Both the position numbers and the translations under genes were made by a program. From positions 1,054,001 through 1,118,000 of the forward strand of contig CP050890.1 in the NCBI GenBank assembly GCA_016745215.1: a stretch of 64,000 bases of DNA, written 5' to 3'. Under the pieces are notes generated by a model. It did not search any database. It was not told the DNA's origin and saw only the letters and a program-made list of their open reading frames with translations. Of the stretch, positions 45,967 to 55,280 are shown piece by piece (positions within the stretch are counted from its first letter, which is position 1; each line of letters opens with the position of its first letter). The stretch is from Thiohalocapsa sp. PB-PSB1 (lineage in GTDB: Bacteria > Pseudomonadota > Gammaproteobacteria > Chromatiales > Chromatiaceae).

Positions 45967-46482
45967 ATTGTTTTGAGGTGCTGTGGGAATATTCGCTACC
46001 GACCACATGACGAGGCGAAAATTTAGCTCAGATATCTTGCAAGCTATAGTTTCCGCGCGTTCTGCAGTGATGGGCCTAGTTCGTGATCGAAACGAAGGGT
46101 ATTGGCGAATGAGATCAACTCCCGTTCCGACCTGGGGTATTCCGTTCTTTTCACGGTTCGTCTCGACGTAACGCCAGCAACCGTGCACAATTTCGTCCCG
46201 GAGACCCCTGAGCGACGAAGCTTCGTTTGCAATCTGCTCAATTTCGACCCGTACTGGTTCGTGGTCCCTCAGGGCGATTGATGCGGCTTTTCTCAAGTTC
46301 GCCATTCGCTTCTTAAATGACTGTTCTTGACGCAGCCCGCTCTCAAGGACCGACGGTTGGTTGCACAGGATTTGCGTAATCGCATCAATCTGTACTTCGA
46401 GATGAGCCCATTGCGCTGCGACATGCCCGATAGCCCGCAATTCTTGGTCGCCGATCATAAGAGGGAATGTGGGTGTCGGCAT
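45961..46482 (-). CDS. Unknown protein with a HEPN-type R-D-x3-H motif
   Basis: A 173-residue helical protein encoded against the cassette direction. RGLRDEIVHG has the R-[N/D]-x3-H spacing of HEPN RNases (Arg95, His100), set in a helix-rich fold with QWAHLEVQIDAITQIL early. HEPN domains act in toxin-antitoxin and antiphage RNA cleavage. No MNT partner is next to it, so toxin activity is conjecture. Its stop overlaps the core of attC 17, and its ATG is 16 bp from the next attC. Confidence 0.55.
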   Translation of the reverse strand: MPTPTFPLMIGDQELRAIGHVAAQWAHLEVQIDAITQILCNQPSVLESGLRQEQSFKKRMANLRKAASIALRDHEPVRVEIEQIANEASSLRGLRDEIVHGCWRYVETNREKNGIPQVGTGVDLIRQYPSFRSRTRPITAERAETIACKISELNFRLVMWSVANIPTAPQNNG

Positions 46483-46498
46483 GGCTGAATCAGTTGTT

Positions 46499-46591
46499 GG
46501 CTAACAAGAGGCTTGGCCCGCCGCCCGTTGCGTTGCCGCCGCTGACGCGGGCGGCAACGCAACGGGCGGCGGGCCAGCCTTAACGTTAGGC
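46499..46591 (+). repeat. attC site 18 (93 bp)
   Basis: GGCTAAC and GTTAGGC cores; stem GGCCCGCCGCCCGTTGCGTT with its complement. Confidence 0.85.
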
Positions 46592-46615
46592 CTTTAATAC
46601 GTGAGGAGATCATCG

Positions 46616-47452
46616 ATGAAAGAGCATTTAGTAAGACTTACCCCTAATTTCTCAAAACCGATAATAAGAAAGATCTACTATTTTACACTTGATGTTATTG
46701 ATAGATTAAAGCCTAGGAATAGTATGATTCCACCGAGATCGATGATTTTCGTTGGCGATGGTGATTTCGAGAAAATTGGGGAAGAATTCAAGAAGTATTT
46801 CATCGAATTAGCAAATTTACAATCAAGTGATCGGGTTTTGGATGTTGGTTGCGGAATCGGACGCATGGCAATTCCTTTAACAAATTATTTGTCTAGAGAC
46901 GGAGAGTACTGTGGCTTTGATATAGGCAAGAATGGGATTAAGTGGTGTCAAAGTCGTATTTCTCCAAAATTCAGCAATTTTTACTTTCAGCACAGTGATG
47001 TTTACAACAAGCACTACAATCCAAACGGAAAGATCCAAGCTCAGAATTACCGATTTCCTTTTGACGATGAATCCTTTGATTTTGTTTTTCTAACATCAGT
47101 GTTTACACACATGCTTCCATCAGATTTGGAAAACTACCTAAGTGAGATTTCACGAGTGCTCAAACATGAAGGTAAGTGCCTAATTACCTTTTTTATTCTA
47201 AATGAAGAGTCAGAAAATCTTGTCCGCTCAGGTAGTAGTAGTCTTAATTTCAATCACAAGATGCAGGGTTGTATGACGATTAGTGAAAATGATCCAGAGA
47301 GAGCTATCGCTTACAGTGAAGAATTCATTTTTAGACTGTTCAAAAAATATGGACTGCAAATTTCTCTACCAATTCACTATGGATCTTGGTGTAAACGAGA
47401 TACCTTCTTGACTTATCAGGATTTGGTAATAGCAGCAAAAAGGCCGTCTTAG
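46616..47452 (+). CDS. Class I SAM-dependent methyltransferase
   Basis: From ATG 46616, behind GAGGAG, the 278-residue protein shows motif I RVLDVGCGIGRMAIPL near residue 80, a following acidic YCGFDIGKNG, motif IV-like FDFVFLTSVFTHM and post-IV LSEISRVLKHEGKCLITFF. The substrate is unknown; the style is that of methyltransferases found with O-antigen or exopolysaccharide genes. It is AT-rich, follows attC 18 and is the last recognisable cassette gene. No attC follows, because IS elements begin right after it. Confidence 0.82.
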   Translation: MKEHLVRLTPNFSKPIIRKIYYFTLDVIDRLKPRNSMIPPRSMIFVGDGDFEKIGEEFKKYFIELANLQSSDRVLDVGCGIGRMAIPLTNYLSRDGEYCGFDIGKNGIKWCQSRISPKFSNFYFQHSDVYNKHYNPNGKIQAQNYRFPFDDESFDFVFLTSVFTHMLPSDLENYLSEISRVLKHEGKCLITFFILNEESENLVRSGSSSLNFNHKMQGCMTISENDPERAIAYSEEFIFRLFKKYGLQISLPIHYGSWCKRDTFLTYQDLVIAAKRPS

Positions 47453-48517
47453 TTGAGCATTTTTGGCTCTTCCGGATCTCGTGGGGCTCTTCCGGATCTC
47501 GTGGGACTGTTGTATCATGTAAATCAACAACTTGAGAACCGCCTGTCACTGAAACCCCATCTGGACGTTGTTGATAATGACATTTGATAAAGAGACCCTT
47601 CAGACACTTTTAAATCTTCCTGATATCGCCGTTGATCGCGTGGTGCTCGGCGAGCGCAAGACACTTAGAGACTGTATGGGAACTAAACCACTGATTTGGC
47701 GTCTAAAAAATCTGAAAAACTAAAGGATTTAATACGATTTTCCCTTTTTTATTCGGAGAAATCAAGATGACTTCAGATAATGTTCATACACCTGTACGCT
47801 ATCCAAGTGACCTGTCAGACGAAGAATGGGCAATCATCGAGCAAGTCTTGAACGAACTTGACCCGTATAAGACAGGGCGCCGCCGTGATTCGAATCTACG
47901 CGAGATTCTGAATGCCATTTTCTATTTGAATAAGACAGGCTGCCCTTGGCGTTATTTACCGAAAGATTTTCCTCCTTACACCCTTGTCAATTACTACTAT
48001 AACAAGTGGACACACAGTGGTTTGCTGGAGCAGATCAATGCAGAGCTACGGGCGCGTTTGCGCCAAATGAAAGGCCGAAATCCCGATCCAAGTGGCGCCA
48101 TCATTGATAGCCAAAGTGTCAAAGGGACACCGGAGTCATCGGTCGAATCCGGCTTCGATGGTGGTAAGCTTGTCAAGGGCCGGAAGCGACATATCGTCGT
48201 TGATACAATAGGTTGCCTGCTTGTCGTCTACGTGCATGCAGCTAATGTGTATGACGGAAAAGCAGCTCGTGAAATTCTCACGCGTCTATTCGTGCTCCTG
48301 CAGAGTGTAAAGCATATTTGGGCTGATTGCGGCTATATGGGCAAAGAGCTTTTTAATTGGGTATTATCTGAATTTAATTGCACCCTCGAGATTGTAAAGA
48401 GGCAGAAAAGAAAGAAAGGTTTTCATGTATTGCCGCGTCGCTGGGTCGTGGAGCGCACATTTGCTTGGCTTGGCCGGTCTCGTCGACTGAGTAAAGATTA
48501 TGAAAGAGAACCGAGAT

Positions 48518-50419
48518 GGCCTTGCTCGTAATTCCGGCCAAGTCCGAGCCTAAAGCTTGGTAATCGGTGTGAAGGTATTTGGCAGAACCCTCATAATCTC
48601 GTACCCTTGGAGGTGCAAATTCACCGAGGATTCGGAAAAATGTACGAAGGTTCTGCCAGGCTTGACTATAGACCATACATCGGCGCTGCGCTACCCGGGC
48701 GAGGAATCGGGTCGTGACGCGACGCACGCGCTTGGAGCAAGCCGAACACATCGCTGCTGCCGAGTCACGGTTGGCAGCCGGCGAGACGCAACGCGAGGTG
48801 GCTGCCGCTTTGGGCGTGGCGCGCAGCACCCTGCTGGAGTGGTGCCATGAGCAACCGCTTGGGGATGCGCCAGCCGGTCTGGTGGCGTTCGTACGCACCC
48901 CGGAGGGGATGTCGTGGTTGCACCGGATGGTGATAGCGGCGCACTTCAGTATCACGTTGCGGGCGGCGGGCGGCACCCGGCTGGTGAGTGAATTTCTAGA
49001 GCTGAGTGGGCTTTCAGCCTTTGTCGGGGTGAGCGACGGCGCGCAACACAAGCTCAATGCGGCCCTGGAAGCGGCCTTGGTCACGGAGGCTGAGGCGCAG
49101 CGCACGACACTTGGCGAGGGCATGGCGCCTCGGCAAGTGACGGTGTGCGAGGACGAAACGTTCCATCCGGGGGCCTGCTTGGTGGCCATCGAGCCGGTGT
49201 CGAACTTCATTCTGTTGGAGGGGTACGCCGCGGATCGCTCTGCGGCGACCTGGACGGCGGCGCTGGAAGAGGCCTGCACGGGCCTCGCCGTGGAGGTGAT
49301 CCAGAGCACCGCCGACGAAGCCAAGGCCCTGCGCCGGCATGCCGAAACGGATCTCGGTGCGCATCATTCTCCGGATCTCTTTCACGGCCAACACGAGGTG
49401 TCGAAAGCCACCTCCTTGGCGTTGGCGCGCGACGTTCGACAGGCCGAGGGCCGAGTGCTGGCCGCACAGGCGCAATGGCAGGCCGAGCGCGCCGCGCAGC
49501 AGCAGTTCGAAGCGCGCGTGCCACGCCCACTCGGGCGTCCGCCGGACTTCAAGGCGCGCATTGACGCGGCCCTGAATGTACTGGTCGCAGCTGAAGCCGA
49601 GCTCGCCCAGGCGCAAGCGCGCCAGAGCGAGGCGCGCGAGCTAATCCGTGAACTCGGTGTGCTCTATCACCCCTATGATTTGCAGCAGGGACAGACGCAG
49701 CCGGTAGAGCGCGTAGCTGAACGCTTCCAGGCCGTCTGGTCGCGCTTGAAGGCGCTGGCCGAAGCGGCTGATCTACTTCAGCGCGCCTGCGAACGCCTGG
49801 CCAAAGCCGAACGCCTGACCGTGCAATGGCTGGCCACCATCGCGTTCTTCTTCGCCACCGTGACTGCCAGGGTCGAGGCCCTTGAACTTCCCACGGAACA
49901 GGAAGCGGCGGTCCTCGAGCAGCTCATCCCCGCCCTGTACCTCGAGCGCGTCGCTGCACGCAGCACGACGGCCGAGACCCGACAACGCGTGCACGCATCG
50001 AGTAACGCATTGCTCGACGCGCTGCGTCAACCCGATCATCCGCTGCAAAGTCTGGCGCCCGAGACGCGTGCACAGGTCGAACAGGTTGCCGGCGCCTGCG
50101 CCGATGTGTTCCAACGCAGCAGTTCCTGTGTGGAAGGACGCAACGGCCAACTGTCGTTGCATCATCACGGCCGTCATCGTCTGAGTGACCGCAAGCTCGC
50201 CGCGCTCACGGCCGTGCACAACTTCCACATCTGCCGCGCCGACGGCACGACGGCCGCCGAGCGTTTCTTTGGGCGAGCGCACCCCGCCCTGTTCGAGCGA
50301 CTCCTACTACGCGTGCCTTTGCCGCCGCGACCGCGACGACGCCGAACGCGCCCGCCGAAACCGGCCTACCTAACGCCGGCCGCGGCTTGACAGCGGTGGC
50401 CGGAATTATGAACAAGGCC
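48518..50419 (+). mobile_element. Complete IS of unfamiliar (DUF6399-like) type, 1902 bp
   Basis: Inverted ends GGCCTTGCTCGTAATTCCGG (48518-) and, reversed from 50419, GGCCTTGTTCATAATTCCGG, with an 8-bp target duplication ACCGAGAT (48510-48517, 50420-50427). One gene fills it. A truncated second copy lies at 40377-44266, and a 132-bp non-autonomous relative lies at 51409. Confidence 0.92.
48714..50390 (+). CDS. DUF6399-like putative transposase
   Basis: A 558-residue protein from GTG 48714. Residues 1-45 form a helix-turn-helix (LAAGETQREVAAALGVARSTLLEW). The middle has CEDETFHPGACLVAIEPVSN (Asp), VIQSTADEAKAL (Asp) and DLFHGQHEVSKATSLAL, then a long coiled coil (about 235-350); late comes SSSCVEGRNGQLSLHHHGRH with a Glu, then a proline/arginine-rich tail. 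The spacing suggests a DDE enzyme with an inserted helical domain. The terminal repeats and target duplication show that the gene sits in an IS, which supports transposase function; family name from memory. Confidence 0.75.
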   Translation: MTRRTRLEQAEHIAAAESRLAAGETQREVAAALGVARSTLLEWCHEQPLGDAPAGLVAFVRTPEGMSWLHRMVIAAHFSITLRAAGGTRLVSEFLELSGLSAFVGVSDGAQHKLNAALEAALVTEAEAQRTTLGEGMAPRQVTVCEDETFHPGACLVAIEPVSNFILLEGYAADRSAATWTAALEEACTGLAVEVIQSTADEAKALRRHAETDLGAHHSPDLFHGQHEVSKATSLALARDVRQAEGRVLAAQAQWQAERAAQQQFEARVPRPLGRPPDFKARIDAALNVLVAAEAELAQAQARQSEARELIRELGVLYHPYDLQQGQTQPVERVAERFQAVWSRLKALAEAADLLQRACERLAKAERLTVQWLATIAFFFATVTARVEALELPTEQEAAVLEQLIPALYLERVAARSTTAETRQRVHASSNALLDALRQPDHPLQSLAPETRAQVEQVAGACADVFQRSSSCVEGRNGQLSLHHHGRHRLSDRKLAALTAVHNFHICRADGTTAAERFFGRAHPALFERLLLRVPLPPRPRRRRTRPPKPAYLTPAAA

Positions 50420-51408
50420 ACCGAGATCAAGTGAGTCACAGGTCTATCTTGCATCGTCACGTTTATTGCTTCGTCAAATTTGTAATAATCAAATAGCTTA
50501 TGAGTAGACTATTCGAATTTATTGCGTTGTTTAGGTCGAACATTAAAGAAAATAGTTTTCATACAGCGTCTTAAAGTCTATGTGCATAGCACCCTGGAGG
50601 GTACGAACTGTCATCGCTGTGGTCGGCCAATCGATCATGAGTATGGCCATGGTCGAGAACTTGAGTTACGCCATTTGCCATTCGGGGATTATAGAGTTGT
50701 TCTTGTTTTGAGGCCGAAACGTTATCAATGCCCTTTCTGCGAAGGGCGTCCAACAACGAGCCAAACGCTGTCATGGTACACGCAGCGCTCCCGGGTGACA
50801 AAAGCGTTCGAACAGCAGATGCTACTGGAGTTGATCAACAGTACGCTCGAGGATGTCAGTCGTAAGCATGCCATTGGTGTCGACGCACTGCAGGGTATTT
50901 TGGATCGAAACATGGCGTGCGATGTCGATTGGAACGCAATTGAACGCTTGGAGGTCATTGGCATTGATGAGATTGCGTTGAAAAAAGGTCATCGTGATTT
51001 TGTCGTCGTTGTCAGCGCTTACATTAACGAGACATTGCATGTCATCGGCCTGCTCGGCGACCGCACCAAGGCCAGCGTACAGGAGTTTTTTCTCAGCATT
51101 CCCAAGCGCTTGCGAAATACCGTCCAGAGTGTGTGCTCAGATCTTTATCAAGGCTTCATCGGTGCCGCTAAAGCCGTGTTCGGCAAGCGCATACACATTT
51201 GCGCGGATCGATTCCATGTTGCCAAGCTGTACCGAAATGGACTGGAAAACCTGCGCAAAAGCGAATGGAAACGGCTGTGCCATATCCTCTCCAAAGAAGA
51301 GCGCAAGTCGTTCAAGAACGTGCATTGGCTGCTGCGTCAGCGTCGCGCCGATCTGAATGCAGATGAGCGACGCATGCTGAATCGGCTCTTTCGCTATTCA
51401 CCAAAATT

Positions 51409-51540
51409 GGCCTTGTTCATAAGCTCGGCCAAGGCTTGGGGTTAGCCTCGAACGCCCCAGTATTTTAACTTTATAACCAACGTCTTACGGAAACGCCACA
51501 AGCACCCGCTCGTCAGTTGGTCGAAGTTATGAACAAGGCC
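51409..51540. mobile_element. 132-bp MITE of the DUF6399-like IS
   Basis: Ends GGCCTTGTTCATAA and its complement, identical at 14 positions to the complete IS at 48518-50419. Flanked by the 8-bp duplication CCAAAATT (51401-51408, 51541-51548), the same length as for the full IS. The empty site is preserved in the second ISL3 copy at 52254. Confidence 0.92.
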
Positions 51541-52002
51541 CCAAAATTACAAGAAGCCTATGAGGCTTGCGAATCACTCACTGCCATCTATGAAAGCCGC
51601 CTATCAAAAGGTCAGGGTAAGCGCAAACTGCGTGGCTGGATGGAACGTGTCACCAACCGCAAGCTCAGTTGCTTTGATAGCTTCCTCGGTACGCTGAATA
51701 CGCATTTTGAGGAAGTGACCAATTATTTTATTGGTCGACATACCAGCGGCTTTGTCGAGGGATTAAATAATAAGATCAAAGTCATCAAACGCCGCTGCTA
51801 TGGCATCACCAACCTCGGGCACCTCTATCAAAAGGTATTCCTGGATCTCAACGGATATGACCGGTTCGGGGTCGATACATTATAAATCAATGAGTTACAG
51901 ACTTTGTGCTCAACCACATTTTAATCTTAATGTGTACGAAAAAATGAGACTAAGTGGTTGTTTTTAAAATATTTATTGGTTCCCACAAAATCCAGGAGAG
52001 CC

Positions 52003-52720
52003 TTATCAAGGCTTCATCGGTGCCGCTAAAGCCGTGTTCGGCAAGCGCATACACATTTGCGCGGATCGATTCCATGTTGCCAAGCTGTACCGAAATGGAC
52101 TGGAAAACCTGCGCAAAAGCGAATGGAAACGGCTGTGCCATATACTCTCCAAAGAAGAGCGCAAGTCGTTCAAGAACGTGCATTGGCTGCTGCGTCAGCG
52201 TCGCGCCGATCTGAATGCAGATGAGCGACGCATGCTGAATCGGCTCTTTCGCTATTCACCAAAATTACAAGAAGCTTATGAGGCTTGCGAATCACTCACT
52301 GCCATCTATGAAAGCCGCCTATCAAAAGGTCAGGGTAAGCGCAAACTGCGTGGCTGGATGGAACGTGTCACCAACCGCAAGCTCAGTTGCTTCGATAGCT
52401 TCCTCGGGACACTGAATACTCACTTTGAGGAAGTGACGAATTATTTTATTGGTCGACACACCAGCGGCTTTGTCGAGGGGTTAAATAATAAGATCAAAGT
52501 CATCAAACGCCGCTGCTATGGCATCACCAACCTTGGACACCTCTATCAAAGGATATGCTTGGATCTCAACGGATATGACCGGTTCGGGGTTGACACATTA
52601 TAAATCAATGAGTTACAGAGTTTGCGCTCGACTACATTTTAACCTTGATGTGTACGAAAAAATGAGCTTAAGTAGTTGTTTTTCAAATTTTTATTGGTTC
52701 CCATGAAATCCGGGAGAGCC
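52003..52720 (+). pseudogene. ISL3 copy 2, 5'-truncated
   Basis: Starts inside the transposase gene (YQGFIGAAKAVFGKRIH, codons to 52603) directly after the right end of copy 1 and continues to its own right end at 52720. About 200 C-terminal residues remain. Here the junction YSPKLQEAYEAC is uninterrupted, showing the pre-insertion state of the MITE site. Confidence 0.9.
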
Positions 52721-52721
52721 T

Positions 52722-53420
52722 TATTGGGACTATGCTGTCTTGCATGCCATTGAAAAAGCTGAAGGTTTTTTTCTTTTACGCGTGAAATCCAATGCTGTGA
52801 TTAAAATCAAAAAAGTTATTCAAGGGCTCAGCAAAGAGGCTATCGGGCAATCGCTGCTCTCGCTGGATTTGAGCCGTAAAAAAGGCAACATCATTGAAGT
52901 GATTATCGAAAAAATTCATCAAGGTAGTACCTTAAGCTACCGGGCGATCGGGTTTTGGAACCCGGTCGAAAAGGATTATCATTGGTATATTACGAATTTA
53001 ACCGCAGCCGCCTATTTGATTTATCCTTTGTATCGGCTGAGATGGCAAATAGAACTTATTTTCAAAGCGTGTAAGAATTCCCTGAATGCGAACCAAATTA
53101 CCTCTTACAACGCCAATATAATTGAAAACTTACTACTGGCCTCTATCGTGGCTCATCTGAGTACGCACACTGTATTTCAGATCGGTAGGGAACAGTTGGA
53201 TGATGAGCAAAATTTAGCTATTTCGTTTCAAAGAATCGCTAAAGTAGCGGTTGTACTGGCGCGCGATTTCATCATGTTTTTGTTACATTCATCACAAGAA
53301 TATTTTAAAATCCTAGTGAATAAGATAAAGTTGTTTGCGAACGAAATTTTTGATCCAAATTATAATCAAAGAGAGACATCATTGGCGCGCATACACAGAT
53401 TATTATTAGAAGGTGGATAA
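52722..53420 (+). pseudogene. IS4-family transposase, C-terminal fragment
   Basis: The frame begins at the ISL3 edge (YWDYAVLHAIEKAEGFFLLR) and holds the signature YPLYRLRWQIELIFKACKNSL (Y-x2-R-x3-E-x6-K). The N-terminal half with the first Asp is missing, apparently lost through the ISL3 insertions. AT-rich, unlike the core. Confidence 0.85.
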
Positions 53421-53527
53421 AAAAATCCCGAACACCTATGATTGGTTATGAAGGACACTTTAGAACCTATTTGGAAAGTCTCTTGGTACTCAAGCCGAAG
53501 GCCGCGCCTGCGAAGTGGGCCATGACA

Positions 53528-54805
53528 CAGGGCAAACGCATCTAAAAATATTTAGAAAACAATGTGTTATGATGGCGAAAATTGAAGATCATATGATTTA
53601 ATAGAGGGTTATTAAAATGGGAATGATCAGACCTATAAATGAAGAGGAAAAAGATACGACAATCGCCGGTCATTTTTCCGATCTGAACGACCCCCGTATC
53701 GACAGGACAAAAAGGCATAAGCTGGCTGATATCATAACGATAGCGATTTGTTCGACGTTATGTATGGGAGAGAGCTGGGATGCGATGGAGGAGTTTGGTC
53801 AAACCCATGAACAGTGGTTACGGAAGTTTTTGGAATTGCCCAATGGGATTCCCTCGCATGACACGTTCAATCGTGTATTTGCCCGTATTGACCCCGATCA
53901 ATTCCGAACCTGTTTCATCTCCTGGGTGAAGTCGATAGAGCCGAAGTTTGATGGGGATATTATACCGATCGATGGGAAAACGGTGCGCAGATCGCATGAT
54001 AGAGCTAATGGAAATAAGGCAATTCACATGGTGAGTGCGTGGGCTTGTCACTCATCGCTCGTATTGGGTCAACTCAAGACCGAAGAAAAATCAAATGAAA
54101 TTACAGCGATACCGAAATTGTTGGATTTACTGGAGATCAAAGGCTGTGTAGTCAGTATCGACGCGATGGGATGCCAAAAGAAGATTGCGGAGAAAATTGT
54201 TGAAAAACAAGCAGATTGGGTATTTTCATTGAAAGGCAACCAGAGCACTTTTCATCAAGATGTCATCGCTTGGTTCGAATCGGTCGATCTCGACCAATGC
54301 TGCCGGGATGCGAGTGTTTTTCTTGAAACGAAAGAGAAAAACCATGGTCGCCTGGAGACGCGTCGGTATTATTATTTCACTGATCATTCCTTAGGGCATT
54401 ACGCCGAACAATGGAAAGGTTTCCGGGGTATCGGGATGGTAGAGTCGATTCGAGATGATGGAAAAAAAGTAACCACGGACCGGCGCTATTTCATTGCCAG
54501 CCTGTCAGGCGATGTTAAACGATTTGCCCAAGCGGTTCGCTCTCATTGGGGAATTGAGAATTCACTGCATTGGGTTCTGGATGTGTCCTTTTCCGAAGAT
54601 GCCAATCGAACGCGAAAAGGTCATGCACCTGAAAACTATTCCATCCTACGGCACATTGCACTCAATATTCTCAGGAAAGATACGACCTCAAAGAAAAGCA
54701 TTAAATTAAAGCGACTCCGTGCCGGCTGGGATACAGATTATCTTGAGCAGTTACTAGATGTCCTACAGGCGGCCTAAAATGGGAAATTTAGATGCGTTTG
54801 CCCTG
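53528..54805 (+). mobile_element. ISAs1-family element, 1278 bp
   Basis: Inverted ends CAGGGCAAACGCATCTAAA; 10-bp target duplication GGCCATGACA (53518-53527, 54806-54815). Carries an intact transposase and matches the ends of the MITE at 16053. Confidence 0.95.
53617..54777 (+). CDS. ISAs1-family DDE transposase
   Basis: A 386-residue protein: N-terminal DDE_Tnp_1-associated region (HFSDLNDPRIDRTKRHKLAD), core with Asp in IIPIDGKTVRRSHD, Asp in VVSIDAMGCQKKIAEKI, and Glu in SHWGIENSLHWVLDVSF, all standard for ISAs1 (H-repeat) transposases. Full length with clean flanks, so probably active and able to mobilise the 16053 MITE. Confidence 0.95.
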   Translation: MGMIRPINEEEKDTTIAGHFSDLNDPRIDRTKRHKLADIITIAICSTLCMGESWDAMEEFGQTHEQWLRKFLELPNGIPSHDTFNRVFARIDPDQFRTCFISWVKSIEPKFDGDIIPIDGKTVRRSHDRANGNKAIHMVSAWACHSSLVLGQLKTEEKSNEITAIPKLLDLLEIKGCVVSIDAMGCQKKIAEKIVEKQADWVFSLKGNQSTFHQDVIAWFESVDLDQCCRDASVFLETKEKNHGRLETRRYYYFTDHSLGHYAEQWKGFRGIGMVESIRDDGKKVTTDRRYFIASLSGDVKRFAQAVRSHWGIENSLHWVLDVSFSEDANRTRKGHAPENYSILRHIALNILRKDTTSKKSIKLKRLRAGWDTDYLEQLLDVLQAA

Positions 54806-55005
54806 GGCCATGACACCGCTGGTTGCCAGGATTCGCGAGGCGCTTTGCGCCCTGCTGGATGCGCGCAAGGGCGGCAACAACCAGCGCTACACGATGGGCG
54901 ATGCTGGAGTGTGTGCGTTCTCGGGGGAAAACAGGGACGGACCATGTTTTTCTGCTAGACTTGGTCCGGTGCTATTGTCTTTGAGGTCCTGTTATCCATT
55001 CCTAG

Positions 55006-55104
55006 AAGGCTGTCCGAGAACTCAGAGCACGCACAACATATAGCGCCTACAATCGAGTTGTGCACTCTATATCTTGTGTCTTATTTTCATTCTCGGACAG
55101 CCTC
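55006..55104. mobile_element. 99-bp MITE with CTAG duplication
   Basis: Ends AAGGCTGTCCGAGAA and, reversed, GAGGCTGTCCGAGAA; CTAG at 55002-55005 and 55105-55108. It splits the leader of a RAYT remnant. A single similar end occurs at 20144. Confidence 0.85.
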
Positions 55105-55106
55105 CT

Positions 55107-55157
55107 AGACGCGCACGTATCATCGCCGCCGGCTACCCAATGCATGTGATCCGAAGA
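55107..55157 (+). pseudogene. RAYT N-terminal remnant
   Basis: RRARIIAAGYPMHVIRR reads like the start of the RAYT at 39571 (RHARIVAAGFPLHAILRG) and is followed at once by the GGGGACAGACC motif. All catalytic parts are gone. Confidence 0.6.
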
Positions 55158-55161
55158 AAAC

Positions 55162-55227
55162 GGGGACAGACCGCTTTTTTCAGCATGGCCGCGATTCTGT
55201 AAAACGTGGAAAACGTGGTCTGTCCCC
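55162..55227. repeat. Inverted GGGGACAGACC motifs
   Basis: GGGGACAGACC at 55162 and GTGGTCTGTCCCC at 55215-55227 form an inverted pair, followed by a partial GTGTCCCCGTTTTCC, the same arrangement as right of the RAYT at 40341. Confidence 0.75.
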
Positions 55228-55280
55228 GTTTTCCCGTGTCCCCGTTTTCCGCGCTGTTGCGACGCGGCAAGAAGAGGGTC

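Larger units (their letters stand above)
47767..50507 (+). pseudogene. IS5-family transposase, split by an IS
   Basis: 47767-48517 plus 50428-50507 join in frame to 276 residues: RYPSDLSDEEWAIIEQVL start, DSQSVKG (Asp), IWADCGYMGK (Asp), VVERTFAWLGRSRRLSKDY (Glu), then, after the insertion, SSESQVYLASSRLLLRQI. As it stands, the reading frame ends in the IS with EREPRWPCS. DDE residues are all present, so only the insertion disables it. Confidence 0.92.
47668..50570 (+). mobile_element. IS5-family element carrying a second IS
   Basis: Ends GAGACTGTATGGGAACTA and, reversed, GACGCTGTATGAAAACTA; flanked by TTA at 47665-47667 and 50571-50573, a TNA duplication as in the IS1031-type groups. Without the 1.9-kb insertion it is 993 bp. 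Confidence 0.85.
47577..51885 (+). pseudogene. ISL3 transposase, split into three parts
   Basis: Parts 47577-47667, 50574-51408 and 51549-51885 join in one frame to 420 codons when each insertion and one target copy are removed (junctions GERKTLKVYVHST and YSPKLQEAYEAC). The product has the zinc-finger CHRCG...CPFC, DDE Asp in EVIGIDEIALKKG and CADRFHVAKLYR, and Glu in GFVEGLNNKIKVIKRR. Each part is unaltered, so the gene was intact before being hit. Confidence 0.92.
47485..52002 (+). mobile_element. ISL3-family element, copy 1, with nested insertions
   Basis: Left end GGCTCTTCCGGATCTCGTGG at 47485 (the same 20-mer also occurs in tandem at 47465) and right end complementary to GGCTCTCCTGGATTTTGTGG ending at 52002 are typical ISL3 inverted repeats. 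Inside are an IS5 element (47668-50570) and a MITE (51409-51540). Without them the element is about 1.5 kb. Confidence 0.88.
53489..54956 (+). pseudogene. Transposase N-terminal fragment, split by ISAs1 element
   Basis: LKPKAAPAKWAMT (53489-53527) continues after the IS as PLVARIREALCALLDARKGG...GDAGVCAFS. This matches the N-terminal MTPLVxRIREAL region of a common DDE transposase type. No further domain remains. Confidence 0.6.

Noticed and set aside
45497..46010. Two overlapping plus-strand frames of about 150 codons
   Set aside because: Low-complexity products that run through attC stems; no support.
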